A DNA stretch of 64,000 nucleotides from Aliiglaciecola sp. CAU 1673 (GTDB taxonomy: Bacteria; Pseudomonadota; Gammaproteobacteria; Enterobacterales; Alteromonadaceae). Positions 35,323 to 45,213 of this stretch are shown here, piece after piece. The DNA is taken from contig NZ_JARHUG010000001.1 of NCBI RefSeq assembly GCF_029223185.1, positions 124,001-188,000 of the forward strand. Reading direction: 5' to 3'. Position 1 is the first letter of the stretch. The number at the start of each line of letters is the position of its first letter. The translations under genes were made by a program, and so were the position numbers. The notes beneath the pieces were generated by a model, which was given only the letters and a program-made list of their open reading frames with translations, searched no databases and had not been told where the DNA came from.

Positions 35323-36942
35323 TTACTGCAACACTTCTTCAAGCACCTTTCCGGTGGCTTTGTCGGGCTGACTTATCTGTAACAACACTGAAAGCGTCAC
35401 CGCCAAGTCTTCCGGTGATACTTGCCGGCTAATGGTGCGAGGGCGGATATTCCAACCCGCAAAGTAGAGGGGCACGTGCGTGTCATATTTATAAGGCGAA
35501 CCATGGCTGGTAGCGGACTTAACATTTATCAGGGTTGATGCATTTTGCACCAGCACTACATCACCTGAGCGGGCCGGATAATAACCGTTTTGGACCATGG
35601 CACCGATGCTGTCTGGTGCAAAGCTTTGTGTCATCAGTTGAGTGCGGGTGAAAGCCGCAGCCACACCTGGGAGTTCCAAGGTCTTGGTGGCCAGGACCTG
35701 CTCCACTTGCAACGCTGATAGCCCCTGCTTAGCAATAAGATCATGATTGAGGTAGAGGAAGGGTAATTGCACCTTCTCTATTAGCTCTCCTTCTACCTTG
35801 AACTGTCCTGAAAGGGCCTGATTCAGCTGCGTCAATGACTCACTGAAAGTGCTACGAAAGCCACCAAAACCGATGGATTTCTTGTATTCGGGGATGCTAT
35901 CGATACCGTGATCGGCCGACAGCACCAACAGAACATTGTTTAAACCAACCTGCTTATCGAGAAAATAGAAAAAATCCGCCAGCGTCTTGTCCAGATGCAG
36001 CAGATTGTCTTCAGCCTCCAGGCTGTTAGGACCAAACTGATGACCTACGTAGTCATTGGTGGAGAAACTGATAGACAAGTAGTCCGTGACATCGTCCTTG
36101 CCCAATTTATGTTGCTCAACCAGCAACCGGGCGAAGTCAGCCGTTAACTCATCGCCATAAGGACTGTATCCCAACAACTTGTAGTAACCTGTATCATTTG
36201 TTGCGGGCATTTGATGAGGAAAGCCTGTACTAAAGCCCATCGGTGGAATTTGAAAAGGACGGTTAGCCGCATCATTGACGTAAAGGTGTTGCGGCAGGCT
36301 AAGCTCCCAGGTCTTGCCCAGATAGTTATCTTTCAGGCCACTTTGATTAAAACCTTGCACATAGTCTGGCAGTGCGTCGAAGTAGTAGCTGCTGCTGACC
36401 ATATTGCCGCTTTCTTTATCCATCCAGAACGCCTTCCCCAAACGTCCTGCTGTCAATACCGCACCGCGATCTTTAAGGGATACTGAAAATATCTTGGCAT
36501 TGCCTCTGGTGGCAAAATACAACTCGTCTGCGAAGGTGGAGGCATCCAGATTAGCCGGAGAGGCACTGTAACCATCAAAGCCCAGAGGCTGAGTACTTGC
36601 GTCTGCCGTGCAATACACAGGCTCGCCTGATTGGCGATCGATCCACTGGTTTGCAATGACCCCGTGTCTGGAAGGCAATGCGCCTGTCGCTAGCGTAGCG
36701 TGGCCCACTGCGGTCAACGTTAATGCGTGACGATAGTGAGCGTTGGTGTATAACGTGCCTTGCTGCAAAAAGCGATTAAAGCCTTTGCGATTACCTTGGT
36801 TGATAAAGTTTTTCTGGTAGCGCTGCAGTAAGTCGCCGCGTAGTTGATCTACCGTGATCTGCACGATTAGCTTGGGCGGGTCAGCCCAGGCAGTCATACT
36901 GCCCAGGCTTATACATAAAAACAGCCAAAGGTGCTTCATCAT
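35323..36942 (-). CDS. Alkaline phosphatase family protein (PafA-like)
   Basis: A 539-residue periplasmic enzyme with a signal peptide (ending TAWA) and the alkaline phosphatase/phosphodiesterase superfamily core. The probable nucleophile is T77 in TLTAVGHATLATG; metal ligands appear in TVDQLRGD, SADHGIDSIP and near the end HGSPYKYDTHVPLYF. Length and motifs match PafA, a calcium-activated phosphomonoesterase of marine bacteria, more than classical PhoA. It is the last gene of the operon starting with udk, which includes a nucleoside transporter, so it may release nucleosides from nucleotides. Confidence 0.85.
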   Translation of the reverse strand: MMKHLWLFLCISLGSMTAWADPPKLIVQITVDQLRGDLLQRYQKNFINQGNRKGFNRFLQQGTLYTNAHYRHALTLTAVGHATLATGALPSRHGVIANQWIDRQSGEPVYCTADASTQPLGFDGYSASPANLDASTFADELYFATRGNAKIFSVSLKDRGAVLTAGRLGKAFWMDKESGNMVSSSYYFDALPDYVQGFNQSGLKDNYLGKTWELSLPQHLYVNDAANRPFQIPPMGFSTGFPHQMPATNDTGYYKLLGYSPYGDELTADFARLLVEQHKLGKDDVTDYLSISFSTNDYVGHQFGPNSLEAEDNLLHLDKTLADFFYFLDKQVGLNNVLLVLSADHGIDSIPEYKKSIGFGGFRSTFSESLTQLNQALSGQFKVEGELIEKVQLPFLYLNHDLIAKQGLSALQVEQVLATKTLELPGVAAAFTRTQLMTQSFAPDSIGAMVQNGYYPARSGDVVLVQNASTLINVKSATSHGSPYKYDTHVPLYFAGWNIRPRTISRQVSPEDLAVTLSVLLQISQPDKATGKVLEEVLQ

Positions 36943-36959
36943 TTGGCTTGTTATACCTG

Positions 36960-37799
36960 CTAGATAACGCCGAGTTCGCGCAGACGCTCTTTAAGATAGC
37001 TGTCTGCGGTATGACGTTCTGACAACACCACATCGGGACGCGGGTGCAGGAACAGTGGTAGTGAAATACGTGAGCGACTTTGGTCCTGACCTTCCGGGTT
37101 GATCACGCGGTGGGTGGTGGAAGGGAAGTAACCGCCAGAGGCTTCCTGTAACATATCACCGATATTGATGATCAGGTTGCCGAAATCACAGGGAACGTCA
37201 ATCCAGTTACCGTCTTTGCCCAGTACCTGCAGACCAGGTTCGTTGGCGGCCGGTAACACCGTCAACAGGTTAATATCTTCATGGGCTGCAGCGCGGATGG
37301 CGCCAGCCTCTTCGCTGCCGGTTAATGGCGGATAATGCAGCACGCGAAGCAGAGTCTGCTCGCTGTTTTCAATCATCTTCGATAAGGGCTGCGAATAACG
37401 CGCGGCCACATCGTCAGGACTATGTTTCTCAACCCAACCCAACAGGGTCGCCGCAAAATCAGTGGCGGCCTGGTAATAGTCTGCTAGTTGCTGACGCAGT
37501 TCTTGTGGGCAACGGCCCCATGGATAGTAGTGGAAATACTCTTTGATATCTTTGACCTTGTGGCCTTTGGCCACTTCAGATACCGAAGGTGGGAAATAAC
37601 CATCCTGGGTTTTGGGATCAAACGTAAACTCATGCTTTCGCTCGGAAGCGAAAAATTCACGCCAATTGGCGTAAATACTGTCCACCCATTCTTGCTTAAT
37701 GGGATGGTTTTTAAGCACACCGAAGCCTGTCTGATGCAGGGATTCCACAAAAGCCTGTTCGGCATTATCTGCGGTAAAATCTACGGCTACGAGTTTCAT
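36960..37799 (-). CDS. Isopenicillin N synthase family 2-oxoglutarate/Fe(II) dioxygenase
   Basis: A 279-residue non-heme iron oxygenase. The DIOX-N region (TGFGVLKNHPI) and the iron facial triad H173, D175 (AAHEDINLL) and H230 (THRVINP) are intact, and RSRISLPLF supplies the arginine for 2-oxoglutarate. Plants and fungi use such proteins for thymine or secondary-metabolite oxidation; bacterial members are mostly uncharacterised. It lies between nupC and a phosphatase in the same direction (58 and 17 bases apart), which suggests a nucleoside, base or related small molecule as substrate (inference). Confidence 0.85.
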   Translation of the reverse strand: MKLVAVDFTADNAEQAFVESLHQTGFGVLKNHPIKQEWVDSIYANWREFFASERKHEFTFDPKTQDGYFPPSVSEVAKGHKVKDIKEYFHYYPWGRCPQELRQQLADYYQAATDFAATLLGWVEKHSPDDVAARYSQPLSKMIENSEQTLLRVLHYPPLTGSEEAGAIRAAAHEDINLLTVLPAANEPGLQVLGKDGNWIDVPCDFGNLIINIGDMLQEASGGYFPSTTHRVINPEGQDQSRSRISLPLFLHPRPDVVLSERHTADSYLKERLRELGVI

Positions 37800-37857
37800 A
37801 CACTTACCTACTCTTCAAATTCGGGCTGTGACGCCAGCCCGTTCCACGGCCTGCACC

Positions 37858-39066
37858 CTAGAGGTACAAGAAAAATCCGGCAATGGCTGCGCTCATCAGG
37901 TTGGCCAAAGAGGCCGCGACCACCGCGCGTAATCCGAGGGCAGCGATATCATGGCGACGACTTGGTGCCATGCCGCCCAGCCCACCCAGAAGGATGGCAA
38001 TAGAGCTGAAATTAGCAAATCCGCAAAGGGCAAAGGTAACAATGGCCTGAGTGCCCGCGCCCAGTTGGTCCTTGTAGTTAACAAAATCCAGATAGGCGAC
38101 GAATTCATTGACCACAATCTTCTGACCGATAAAACTGCCGGCCATTCTGGCTTCTTCCCAGGGCACACCAATAACCCAAGCCAGAGGTTGGAATACAAAG
38201 CCTAAAATCAGCTGCAAAGTAAGCTCTTCCTGGCCGAACCAACCACCTACCCAGCCGATAAGGCCATTAACCAGACCAATCAATGCCACAAAGGCCAACA
38301 ACATCGCGCCGACGTTGAGCGCCAGCATCATGCCGCTGGCAGCACCTGAGGCCGCAGCATCAATCACGTTGACGCTTCTGTCTTCCTTGGTGTTGAGCTC
38401 TTCCAGGTCGTTTCGCGGGTGCTCAGTCTCTGGCAATATCAACTTGGCCATCAACAAACCACCAGGCGCTGCCATAAAGGACGCGGCTATCAGGTATTTC
38501 AGCTCCACACCCAAACCTGCGTATCCCGCCAATACAGAGCCTGCCACCGAGGCCAGGCCGCCCACCATCACCGCAAAGAGCTCGGAGCGCGTCATGGTCG
38601 GAATAAAAGGTTTCACCACTAAAGGGGCTTCGGTTTGGCCAACGAAAATATTAGCGGTGGCCGACATGGCTTCTGGACGGCTGGTTTTAAGCAGGCGTTG
38701 TAGTGCGCCACCGATAAGACGAATCACCCAGCCCATAATGCCCAGGTAGTAGAGCACGGCAATAAAGGAAGAGAAAAACACAATAATAGGCAGCACATGT
38801 ATGGCAAACATAAAGCCATATTTTTGCGCGCCCATATCACCGAACAGGAACACCACGCCTTCTTTTGCATAACCTATGACCTGCGCTACTGTGCCGGAGA
38901 CTGCCAGCAACATATCTTTACCGACAGGCACATAAAGCACTAGTGCACCAAATCCTACCTGCAGGGCGAAGGCGCCGATAACGGTCCGCCAGTTAATCGC
39001 CTTGCGATTAAAAGAGAGTAAATAGGCAATGCCGAACAGCAGTAAGATTCCTAGCAAACCCGTCAT
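37858..39066 (-). CDS. NupC-type concentrative nucleoside transporter
   Basis: A 402-residue inner-membrane protein of the CNT family, importing nucleosides with protons or sodium. The family signature [12 protein letters not shown] follows the helix MSATANIFV, and the C-terminal half shows the NEFVAYLDF and [10 protein letters not shown] motifs of the substrate site. It lies 12 bases downstream of udk, giving uptake and phosphorylation in one unit. Confidence 0.93.
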   Translation of the reverse strand: MTGLLGILLLFGIAYLLSFNRKAINWRTVIGAFALQVGFGALVLYVPVGKDMLLAVSGTVAQVIGYAKEGVVFLFGDMGAQKYGFMFAIHVLPIIVFFSSFIAVLYYLGIMGWVIRLIGGALQRLLKTSRPEAMSATANIFVGQTEAPLVVKPFIPTMTRSELFAVMVGGLASVAGSVLAGYAGLGVELKYLIAASFMAAPGGLLMAKLILPETEHPRNDLEELNTKEDRSVNVIDAAASGAASGMMLALNVGAMLLAFVALIGLVNGLIGWVGGWFGQEELTLQLILGFVFQPLAWVIGVPWEEARMAGSFIGQKIVVNEFVAYLDFVNYKDQLGAGTQAIVTFALCGFANFSSIAILLGGLGGMAPSRRHDIAALGLRAVVAASLANLMSAAIAGFFLYL

Positions 39067-39078
39067 TAGACTTCCTTA

Positions 39079-39702
39079 TTATTTTAATACTTGCTGGATA
39101 TGGGATTTGAGTACGTCCAAAGCGATACGATTCTTGCCACCTTGTGTCACTATCACATCGGCAGTGAAGCGGCTTGGAGCTACAAAGCGGTGATACATGG
39201 GTTTTACGGTGGATTCGTATTGTTCAGTGATGGATTGCAAAGACCTGCCGCGCTCCTGCATATCCCGGTTGATACGGCGCAACAGGCAAATATCCAGTGG
39301 CGTATCAATAAAGACTTTAATATCAAACAGCGGCAGCAATTCAGGGCTGGCCAGCAGCATAATGCCTTCGACGATAATCACCGAGGCGGGCTCAACCTTC
39401 TGTGTTTGCGGCAGACGCGTATGGGTTTTAAAGCAATATTCGGGGTAGTCGATGCTTTGCCCGGTTTTGAGCTGCTCCAAATGACTCAGCAGCAGTTCAT
39501 GCTCGAAGGCCGCTGGGTGGTCATAGTTGGTCAGCAGGCGTTCATCCATGCTCAAGTGTGTCTGATCGCGATAATAGTGATCTTCACACAGCACCCGGAT
39601 ATCCATGCCTGCATCGAGGATTTCGGTAATAAGTGTTCTGGTAAACAGGGATTTCCCCGAACCTGAACCGCCGGAAATGGCGATGATTCTCGTATTTGGC
39701 AT
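39079..39702 (-). CDS. udk: Uridine kinase
   Basis: A 207-residue P-loop kinase that phosphorylates uridine and cytidine. Walker A is GGSGSGKS, the substrate block is HYYRDQTHLSMDERLLTNYDHPAAFE, and the lid contains RRINRDMQERGRS. It is the first gene of a four-gene minus-strand operon (udk, nupC, 2OG oxygenase, phosphatase). Confidence 0.92.
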   Translation of the reverse strand: MPNTRIIAISGGSGSGKSLFTRTLITEILDAGMDIRVLCEDHYYRDQTHLSMDERLLTNYDHPAAFEHELLLSHLEQLKTGQSIDYPEYCFKTHTRLPQTQKVEPASVIIVEGIMLLASPELLPLFDIKVFIDTPLDICLLRRINRDMQERGRSLQSITEQYESTVKPMYHRFVAPSRFTADVIVTQGGKNRIALDVLKSHIQQVLK

Positions 39703-39792
39703 GCTGGGCGTGAGTCTTCATTAAACAGGAGTGGCAAGAGTACCAGCGAAACAGAAAAAAGCCAGCCATGGGGCCATTTTTGGCCTAATTAG

Positions 39793-39804
39793 CTTTACGT
39801 AAAG
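39793..39804. repeat. 12-bp palindrome CTTTACGTAAAG
   Basis: A perfect short palindrome in the spacer between udk and the 319-residue membrane protein gene, about 90 bases upstream of udk. It could be an operator for the udk operon, but nothing identifies a regulator. Confidence 0.25.
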
Positions 39805-39856
39805 ATAGTTTTTCCTGAAGAAGCTGAATTGTCATTTACCGAAGAGAATGCTGAAG

Positions 39857-40804
39857 TTATTTTCCGATGATTTCGATGTCTGCGCTTTTGATATCATCCA
39901 GGGCATAGCTGTGAACTTTGGAACGTGAACCTTCTCCTTGGGCCTTGGGAGGGTAGAACACCATCTTAGCTTCCGGATTTTCCTTGAATGCCTCATCTAA
40001 GGCCGCGCGCACTTCACTGAGCATCTTATCCAAGTTGCTGCGAAAATCCGGTCGTTTACGGATGGTGTGGCCCAGCTCTATCAGCCTGGAGAAGTAGCGA
40101 TTGGCGCTGTCCAATAACTCCTGCGGCATATCCTTATTGTGACTCAGGCTGGCTTTGTCGTTTTGTTGGCAATACTCAAGCACCGCTAAATAAAAGCACA
40201 ATGGCTTATTAGAGAGTTGTACAGGATGGTGGCCCTTGTGACAGCTCAGGCTGCGGTCGTGCAGGTTGATAATCAGGCGCGGACGCTTTGGCTGAGCGTT
40301 TTCACTCAAAGACTGCTGTAGTGTGGGACTGTAATCCATACGCCCTTTACTGAGCAAAAACAGCAGCGCGGTGGCCAGAAAAGGCCAAACGGAAAGATTG
40401 GCCAATAAGCTGAAATTTGCTGTTCCTACCTGAAGATTGAGTTCCTGACCGGGAGTTTGTAACTGCCTTTGCAATGCATGGTTAAATTCAATCGGACTTT
40501 GAACCTGAATGCCTTGTAGGCTGTGAATTCTGATTGGCATTTGCATCTGCTTGGCTTGTTGGTTCAGGCTTTGCAGGTAGCGCCTTACCGAGGGCTCATC
40601 GGCAGCGGTATTCATCGCTTCGTTGGGGAGTTGCAACCAAGGAACATCCAGGGCAATGCGTTTTTCCAAGGCGACAATTGAGCGTTCGATGGCTTGAGTA
40701 TGGCTCTTCTGTGAAGACACCCAAAACAATGTCTGAAATAACAGATAAGCCGACAGGATCAGTAACGTATAGCGAAAGGCTGGATTTTCAAGACTGGCTT
40801 TCAT
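39857..40804 (-). CDS. Two-TM protein with possible cytoplasmic winged-helix domain; function unknown
   Basis: I do not recognise the family. The protein (315 residues from the ATG at 40804; a GTG at 40816 is an alternative) has one helix near residues 10-28, a periplasmic part of about 100 residues rich in Gln, a second helix near 138-155, and a soluble C-terminal half. The sequence RLIINLHDRSLSC...VQLSNKPLCFYLAVL resembles the N-terminal strands and first helix of an OmpR-like winged helix, and DKMLSEVRAALDEAF could be its recognition helix; this is inference. The gene overlaps the end of the PhnD-like gene, so both are co-translated and likely work together. Confidence 0.5.
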   Translation of the reverse strand: MKASLENPAFRYTLLILSAYLLFQTLFWVSSQKSHTQAIERSIVALEKRIALDVPWLQLPNEAMNTAADEPSVRRYLQSLNQQAKQMQMPIRIHSLQGIQVQSPIEFNHALQRQLQTPGQELNLQVGTANFSLLANLSVWPFLATALLFLLSKGRMDYSPTLQQSLSENAQPKRPRLIINLHDRSLSCHKGHHPVQLSNKPLCFYLAVLEYCQQNDKASLSHNKDMPQELLDSANRYFSRLIELGHTIRKRPDFRSNLDKMLSEVRAALDEAFKENPEAKMVFYPPKAQGEGSRSKVHSYALDDIKSADIEIIGK

Positions 40805-41663
40805 TGGCAATATCACAGCTGGGTTCAGGTGCCAGTTGGTTGTAATAACTGGAGTTCTGCTTCCTTGCTATTTCTATCAGACTTTCCTGAATGGCGCAGA
40901 ACAAATTAACGTTATTGGTTTGCATCTTCAGGTACCACTTATTCCCGCTAACTTGTTGTTCCAGTGGAGTAATGTAGTTTTTGGAGAGGATTTCACTATC
41001 GCTCTCCTGCCAATAGGACGAGATCATATCCACTTTACCACTGATCAGCAGTTGTCTTAACTCCGTGTGTGAGTTGGCGTAAACGAATTGAAGCTGTTCG
41101 GAAGATAGCCCCAAGGACTTAAACAAACCCATTGGGATAATATGACCCGAGCGGCTGGTAGGGTAGTCAAGCAGTCCTATTCGTTTACCTAAAAGGTATT
41201 CTTTAGTCAGCCTTGGCTTTTCTCGGTTGGCAATCAGATACGCCGAGTAGTCCGGGTAGGAAGCAATCATCCTGTACCCATAACTGTTTTCTGCTCGCAG
41301 CGCTTGCATCAAATTTTCTTTCACCAAGGCCAGATCGGCAATACCTTTGCCGACAAATTGCAGTACCTGATCTTCATATTGATTCCAGTAGATTTTGACT
41401 TGACCGAACTGCTTAGCCACAATGCTGTTGGTACAAAGAGTCTGAGACAGGACTTGCGCGAGACCAGGAGTGTTAATGAAGGTCGTTAAAGTAGCCTTAC
41501 TATTGCTTCCTGTTTGGCACTCAAGATGAGTTTGGATAACGGGACTGAATTCTTGTTCTGTAGAAACCAGTTCGCGACCAGCAATCCACCAAATAAGCAA
41601 GGACAGACTCACTGCTACCAATGCCAGCAGGGTTTTTGGCAATACAAGATTCAGTTTAACCAT
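40788..41663 (-). CDS. PhnD-like periplasmic binding protein, membrane-tethered
   Basis: A 291-residue protein with a long N-terminal hydrophobic segment (LLALVAVSLSLLIWWIAG) lacking a clear signal peptidase site, so it may stay anchored. The body has the phosphonate/phosphate-binding pattern: VGKGIADLALV, the ligand-site block DYPTSRSGHIIPMGLF, ANSHTELRQLLISGKVDM. No phn or pst transporter genes are adjacent. It overlaps the two-TM gene at its end. A role as the ligand-sensing half of a signalling pair is plausible. Confidence 0.7.
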   Translation of the reverse strand: MVKLNLVLPKTLLALVAVSLSLLIWWIAGRELVSTEQEFSPVIQTHLECQTGSNSKATLTTFINTPGLAQVLSQTLCTNSIVAKQFGQVKIYWNQYEDQVLQFVGKGIADLALVKENLMQALRAENSYGYRMIASYPDYSAYLIANREKPRLTKEYLLGKRIGLLDYPTSRSGHIIPMGLFKSLGLSSEQLQFVYANSHTELRQLLISGKVDMISSYWQESDSEILSKNYITPLEQQVSGNKWYLKMQTNNVNLFCAIQESLIEIARKQNSSYYNQLAPEPSCDIANESQS

Positions 41664-41967
41664 GAGTGGGATAGCATGTTGTTAAGTGCGGCTAATTTCA
41701 CCAGCTAATCTTACTTGTTGCAATGAGTAATTTTACTGATGATGCGTAACTCTTTGAAAAATAAGATTTATGAATAAGAAGTTATGAATCTTTTTAGGGT
41801 CTTCCTTTTTTTTTAAAAGAACGCACAATTTGTCCCGACTTTTTAACGACGGGCAAAGCCGCAGAATAGTCTTTTCGACCTCGTCACGGGGGGCGAACAA
41901 GGTGAAATCGCTTTGCAACAATGCTCCCGTAAAGTGAACACACACAATAAACCACTAGGAAAGTACA
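41664..41967. other. Divergent intergenic region upstream of the TonB-dependent receptor
   Basis: A 304-bp AT-rich region. It holds a T-rich tract near 41803-41815 and an imperfect inverted repeat at 41829-41857 (TTTGTCCCG against CGGGCAAA), possibly a structured leader or operator. AGGAAAG precedes the receptor ATG. I see no confident promoter and no further gene. Confidence 0.5.
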
Positions 41968-44900
41968 ATGTTTAACAACTCCAAGCTTAATCGCGTAGCG
42001 TTGGCTGTGGCACTGGCTGCCGGGGTCTCCTCCGGAGCACTGGCTCAGGAAACCTCGTCAGGCATTAACGGAAAGGTTTTAGGCCCTCAGGGCAATGCTG
42101 CCGCCAATACCAAAATCACTATCACTCACGTTCCTTCCGGTACCACCAGAACTGTTACTACCACAGAGGCTGGTAACTTCTCTGCCAAAGGCTTACGCGT
42201 AGGTGGTCCTTACCGCGTAGAAGTCGATTCTGACAAGTTTCAGGATACCGCGGTCAGTGATATCTACCTGACGTTGGGTGACGCTTACACGCTGGATCTA
42301 ACGCTTGAAGAGCAACAAGCTATTGAAGCTATCGTGGTGACGGCCAGTCGCATTACCGGTAACTATGGCCAAACCGGTCCATCCAATAACTTTGACCTGA
42401 CCAGTCTGCAAGCTGCGCCTTCTGCAAGTCGTGACATTAAAGATGTGGTGCGTATCGATCCCCGTGTTTACATCAACGAAGCGGGTTCAGATGCCATTCA
42501 ATGTGCCGGTGCCAACCCACGCTTTAACAGCTTAACTGTTGACGGTGTGCGTATGAACGACAACTTCGGCTTGAATAGCAGCGGCTATCCGACAGAGCGC
42601 ATTCCCTTCTCCTACGACGCCATTGCCCAGGTTGCCGTAGAATTGGCGCCATTTGATGTGCAGTACGGCGGTTTCACTGCTTGTAATATCAATGCTGTTA
42701 CCAAGTCTGGTACTAATAAAGTCCGTGGTGGCGTTTTCTACGATTACACTAGCGATTCGCTAAAAGGTGACAAGCTGGAAGGCGACAAGATCGCCACAGG
42801 TGATTACACCGAGAAACGTTACGGTTTTAATGTTGGCGCTCCGCTAATCGAAGATACCCTGTTTATCTTCGCAGCCTACGAAAAGCTGGAAGGCGCGCAG
42901 ATTTTTGAATATGCACCTTTTGACAACGGCAGGGTTTCCCAGACTGAGATTGATCAAATTGCTCAGGTCGCTCGCGATGTTTATGGCTACGAGCCGGGTT
43001 CACTGCTGCCCAGCATGCCGGTAGAAGATGAAAAGGTCCTGGTTAAACTGGACTGGAACATCAACGATTACCATCGTGCCAACCTGGTTTACAACTACAA
43101 CGACGGTTTCTCCATCGATCAGTCGGACTCCGGCTCAGATCGTATAGCTCTATCGAATCACTTCTATGAGCGAGGCGCTAAGTTTAACTCTGTAGTCGCT
43201 TCATTGTACTCAGACTGGACTGACAGCTTCTCAACGGAACTGCGTATCGGCCACTCCTCATTGGATAACCGCCAGATCTCCATTGACCAAGCCAGCGGAT
43301 TTGCAGAAGCGCAAGTCACAGTGTCAAACGGCGTAGTAGTTTATATTGGTCCCGATGACTCTCGTCAGGCCAACAAGCTGAAGTATGACAACTTGTCATT
43401 CAAACTAGCCGGGACATATTATCTTGATGAGCACAAGTTGGACTTCGGCTATGAGTTCGAAGAACTGGATGTGTTCAATATGTTCGTTCAGCACACAGTG
43501 GGCGAATACCGTTTCGACAACATTGACGCGTTCCGTAACGGTGTGGCCCGTGTTTACTATGGTAATGCCGCAAGCCACAATCCTCTTGATGCGGCCGGTG
43601 AGTTTGAATACACGCTGCACACCGCTTATGTACAGGACGAATACAGCTTCAGTGACGTAGATCTTAAAGTTATGTTCGGTCTTCGTTATGACTGGTATAG
43701 CAGCGACGACCTGCCTAAGCACAATCAGAACTTTGAAGATCGCTATGGCTTCTCCAATAGCCAGAACCTGGATGGAAAAGACCTGCTGCAACCCCGCTTT
43801 GGCTTCAACTGGGCGGCCAGTGACGATGTAGAAATCCGTGGTGGATTCGGCCTGTATTCCGGCGGTAACCCCAACGTTTGGATTTCTAACAGCTATTCCA
43901 ACGACGGTGTGCGCAATATTCAGGTTAATAAGCGCGGAATGCAGCTGCTTGGTCCTAATGCTGTAGCTCTGACTGGTCAGGGAAATGCGATTTATGATAT
44001 TCCCGTTGAGTTGTATAATCTGGTTGGCGGCGGTTTAACCGATGCTGGCGTTGATGCCACCGATCCAAACTTTGAGATTCCATCTGAGTGGAAATACGCT
44101 TTGGGTCTGACCTATACCTCGCCCGATGACTATATCGTAACTGCGGACATCCTATACACGGATAAGCAAGACTCAGCGATAATCAAGAATCTGGCCAACG
44201 TAAAAGTCGGTGAGGCTCCAGATGGTCGTCCTGTCTATGCAGACACTAATCACCCCGGTCAATCTGACTTGTTGCTGACCAATGTTGAAGGTAAGGATGG
44301 AGAATCCACGGTATTCTCCGTGGGTGTGAGCAAGCAGTATGACAACGGCGTGGATATGGCGTTTTCTTATGCCTTTACCGAGGCCAAAGAAGTGCACCCC
44401 ATGACCAGTTCTGTGGCTTTCTCTAATTATCATCGTATTGACACCGCTGATCCGGAAAACCCAGGTTTAGCCCGCTCTAACTATGAGATCCCGCATCGCT
44501 TTACCTTGAACCTGGCGTACACCACACAGCTGTTCGATGGACTGGATACCAAGTTCAGTCTGTTTGGTCAGGCTAACGAAGGTCGCCCTTATGGCTACAC
44601 CTTTAATACTGCAAGGAACTTCCTGGGTTTCAATGATGAGCCAAGACAGTTGCTGTATGTTCCGTTAGAAAATGATCCTAATGTCGTTTACACGCCAGCT
44701 GTATATGATGAGCAGGGTAACTTGGTTAGCGGATTTGATCTTAATGCCTTTAATGCCTTTATCGAGTCCGAGGGCTTGACCCGTGGCGAGATCCTGGATC
44801 GCAATGCTCTGAGCAGCAGCTGGTGGGTGAAGTTTGACGTTAAAGTCGAACAGGAATTCCCCGGCTTCTACGAAGATCATAAAGGTAGCGCTTATTTCGT

Positions 44901-45099
44901 TATCAAAAACATCGGTAACATGATTAACGATGATTGGGGCGTATTGAAAGAAGGTGGCTCTTTGCAGCCAGCTGTAACTGCTGGCATCAATGCTAACAAT
45001 CAGTATGAGTACAAAGAGTTTCTGAATCCGGCAGGCCAGAGCCGTGAGATTACGCCTTCTCTGTGGGAAGTGCGCTTGGGCGTGAAGTACAGCTTCTAA
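41968..45099 (+). CDS. TonB-dependent receptor with carboxypeptidase-regulatory-like domain (Oar-like)
   Basis: A 1043-residue outer-membrane protein. A signal peptide ends at GALAQ. Residues about 30-115 form a beta-sandwich of the carboxypeptidase regulatory-like type (GINGKVLGPQGNAAANTKI), followed by a plug domain and a large barrel ending in the aromatic KYSF signal. It matches Oar-like receptors of Alteromonadales and myxobacteria, which take up or export large substrates with TonB. No classical TonB box was identified with certainty. It is followed by a strong terminator. Confidence 0.9.
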   Translation: MFNNSKLNRVALAVALAAGVSSGALAQETSSGINGKVLGPQGNAAANTKITITHVPSGTTRTVTTTEAGNFSAKGLRVGGPYRVEVDSDKFQDTAVSDIYLTLGDAYTLDLTLEEQQAIEAIVVTASRITGNYGQTGPSNNFDLTSLQAAPSASRDIKDVVRIDPRVYINEAGSDAIQCAGANPRFNSLTVDGVRMNDNFGLNSSGYPTERIPFSYDAIAQVAVELAPFDVQYGGFTACNINAVTKSGTNKVRGGVFYDYTSDSLKGDKLEGDKIATGDYTEKRYGFNVGAPLIEDTLFIFAAYEKLEGAQIFEYAPFDNGRVSQTEIDQIAQVARDVYGYEPGSLLPSMPVEDEKVLVKLDWNINDYHRANLVYNYNDGFSIDQSDSGSDRIALSNHFYERGAKFNSVVASLYSDWTDSFSTELRIGHSSLDNRQISIDQASGFAEAQVTVSNGVVVYIGPDDSRQANKLKYDNLSFKLAGTYYLDEHKLDFGYEFEELDVFNMFVQHTVGEYRFDNIDAFRNGVARVYYGNAASHNPLDAAGEFEYTLHTAYVQDEYSFSDVDLKVMFGLRYDWYSSDDLPKHNQNFEDRYGFSNSQNLDGKDLLQPRFGFNWAASDDVEIRGGFGLYSGGNPNVWISNSYSNDGVRNIQVNKRGMQLLGPNAVALTGQGNAIYDIPVELYNLVGGGLTDAGVDATDPNFEIPSEWKYALGLTYTSPDDYIVTADILYTDKQDSAIIKNLANVKVGEAPDGRPVYADTNHPGQSDLLLTNVEGKDGESTVFSVGVSKQYDNGVDMAFSYAFTEAKEVHPMTSSVAFSNYHRIDTADPENPGLARSNYEIPHRFTLNLAYTTQLFDGLDTKFSLFGQANEGRPYGYTFNTARNFLGFNDEPRQLLYVPLENDPNVVYTPAVYDEQGNLVSGFDLNAFNAFIESEGLTRGEILDRNALSSSWWVKFDVKVEQEFPGFYEDHKGSAYFVIKNIGNMINDDWGVLKEGGSLQPAVTAGINANNQYEYKEFLNPAGQSREITPSLWEVRLGVKYSF

Positions 45100-45118
45100 T
45101 CCCAACCTGTCTCCCTAT

Positions 45119-45151
45119 AAAGCCGGCCTAGCGCCGGCTTTTTTCTTTTTT
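45119..45151 (+). terminator. Rho-independent terminator after TonB receptor
   Basis: AAGCCGGC at 45120-45127 pairs with GCCGGCTT at 45133-45140, followed by a long T-rich run. Confidence 0.9.
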
Positions 45152-45213
45152 GGTGAGAGCGTTACGGCTTTCACGCATAATACCTGTCCAGTAACCCGTT
45201 AAGCCGTTCAAAT

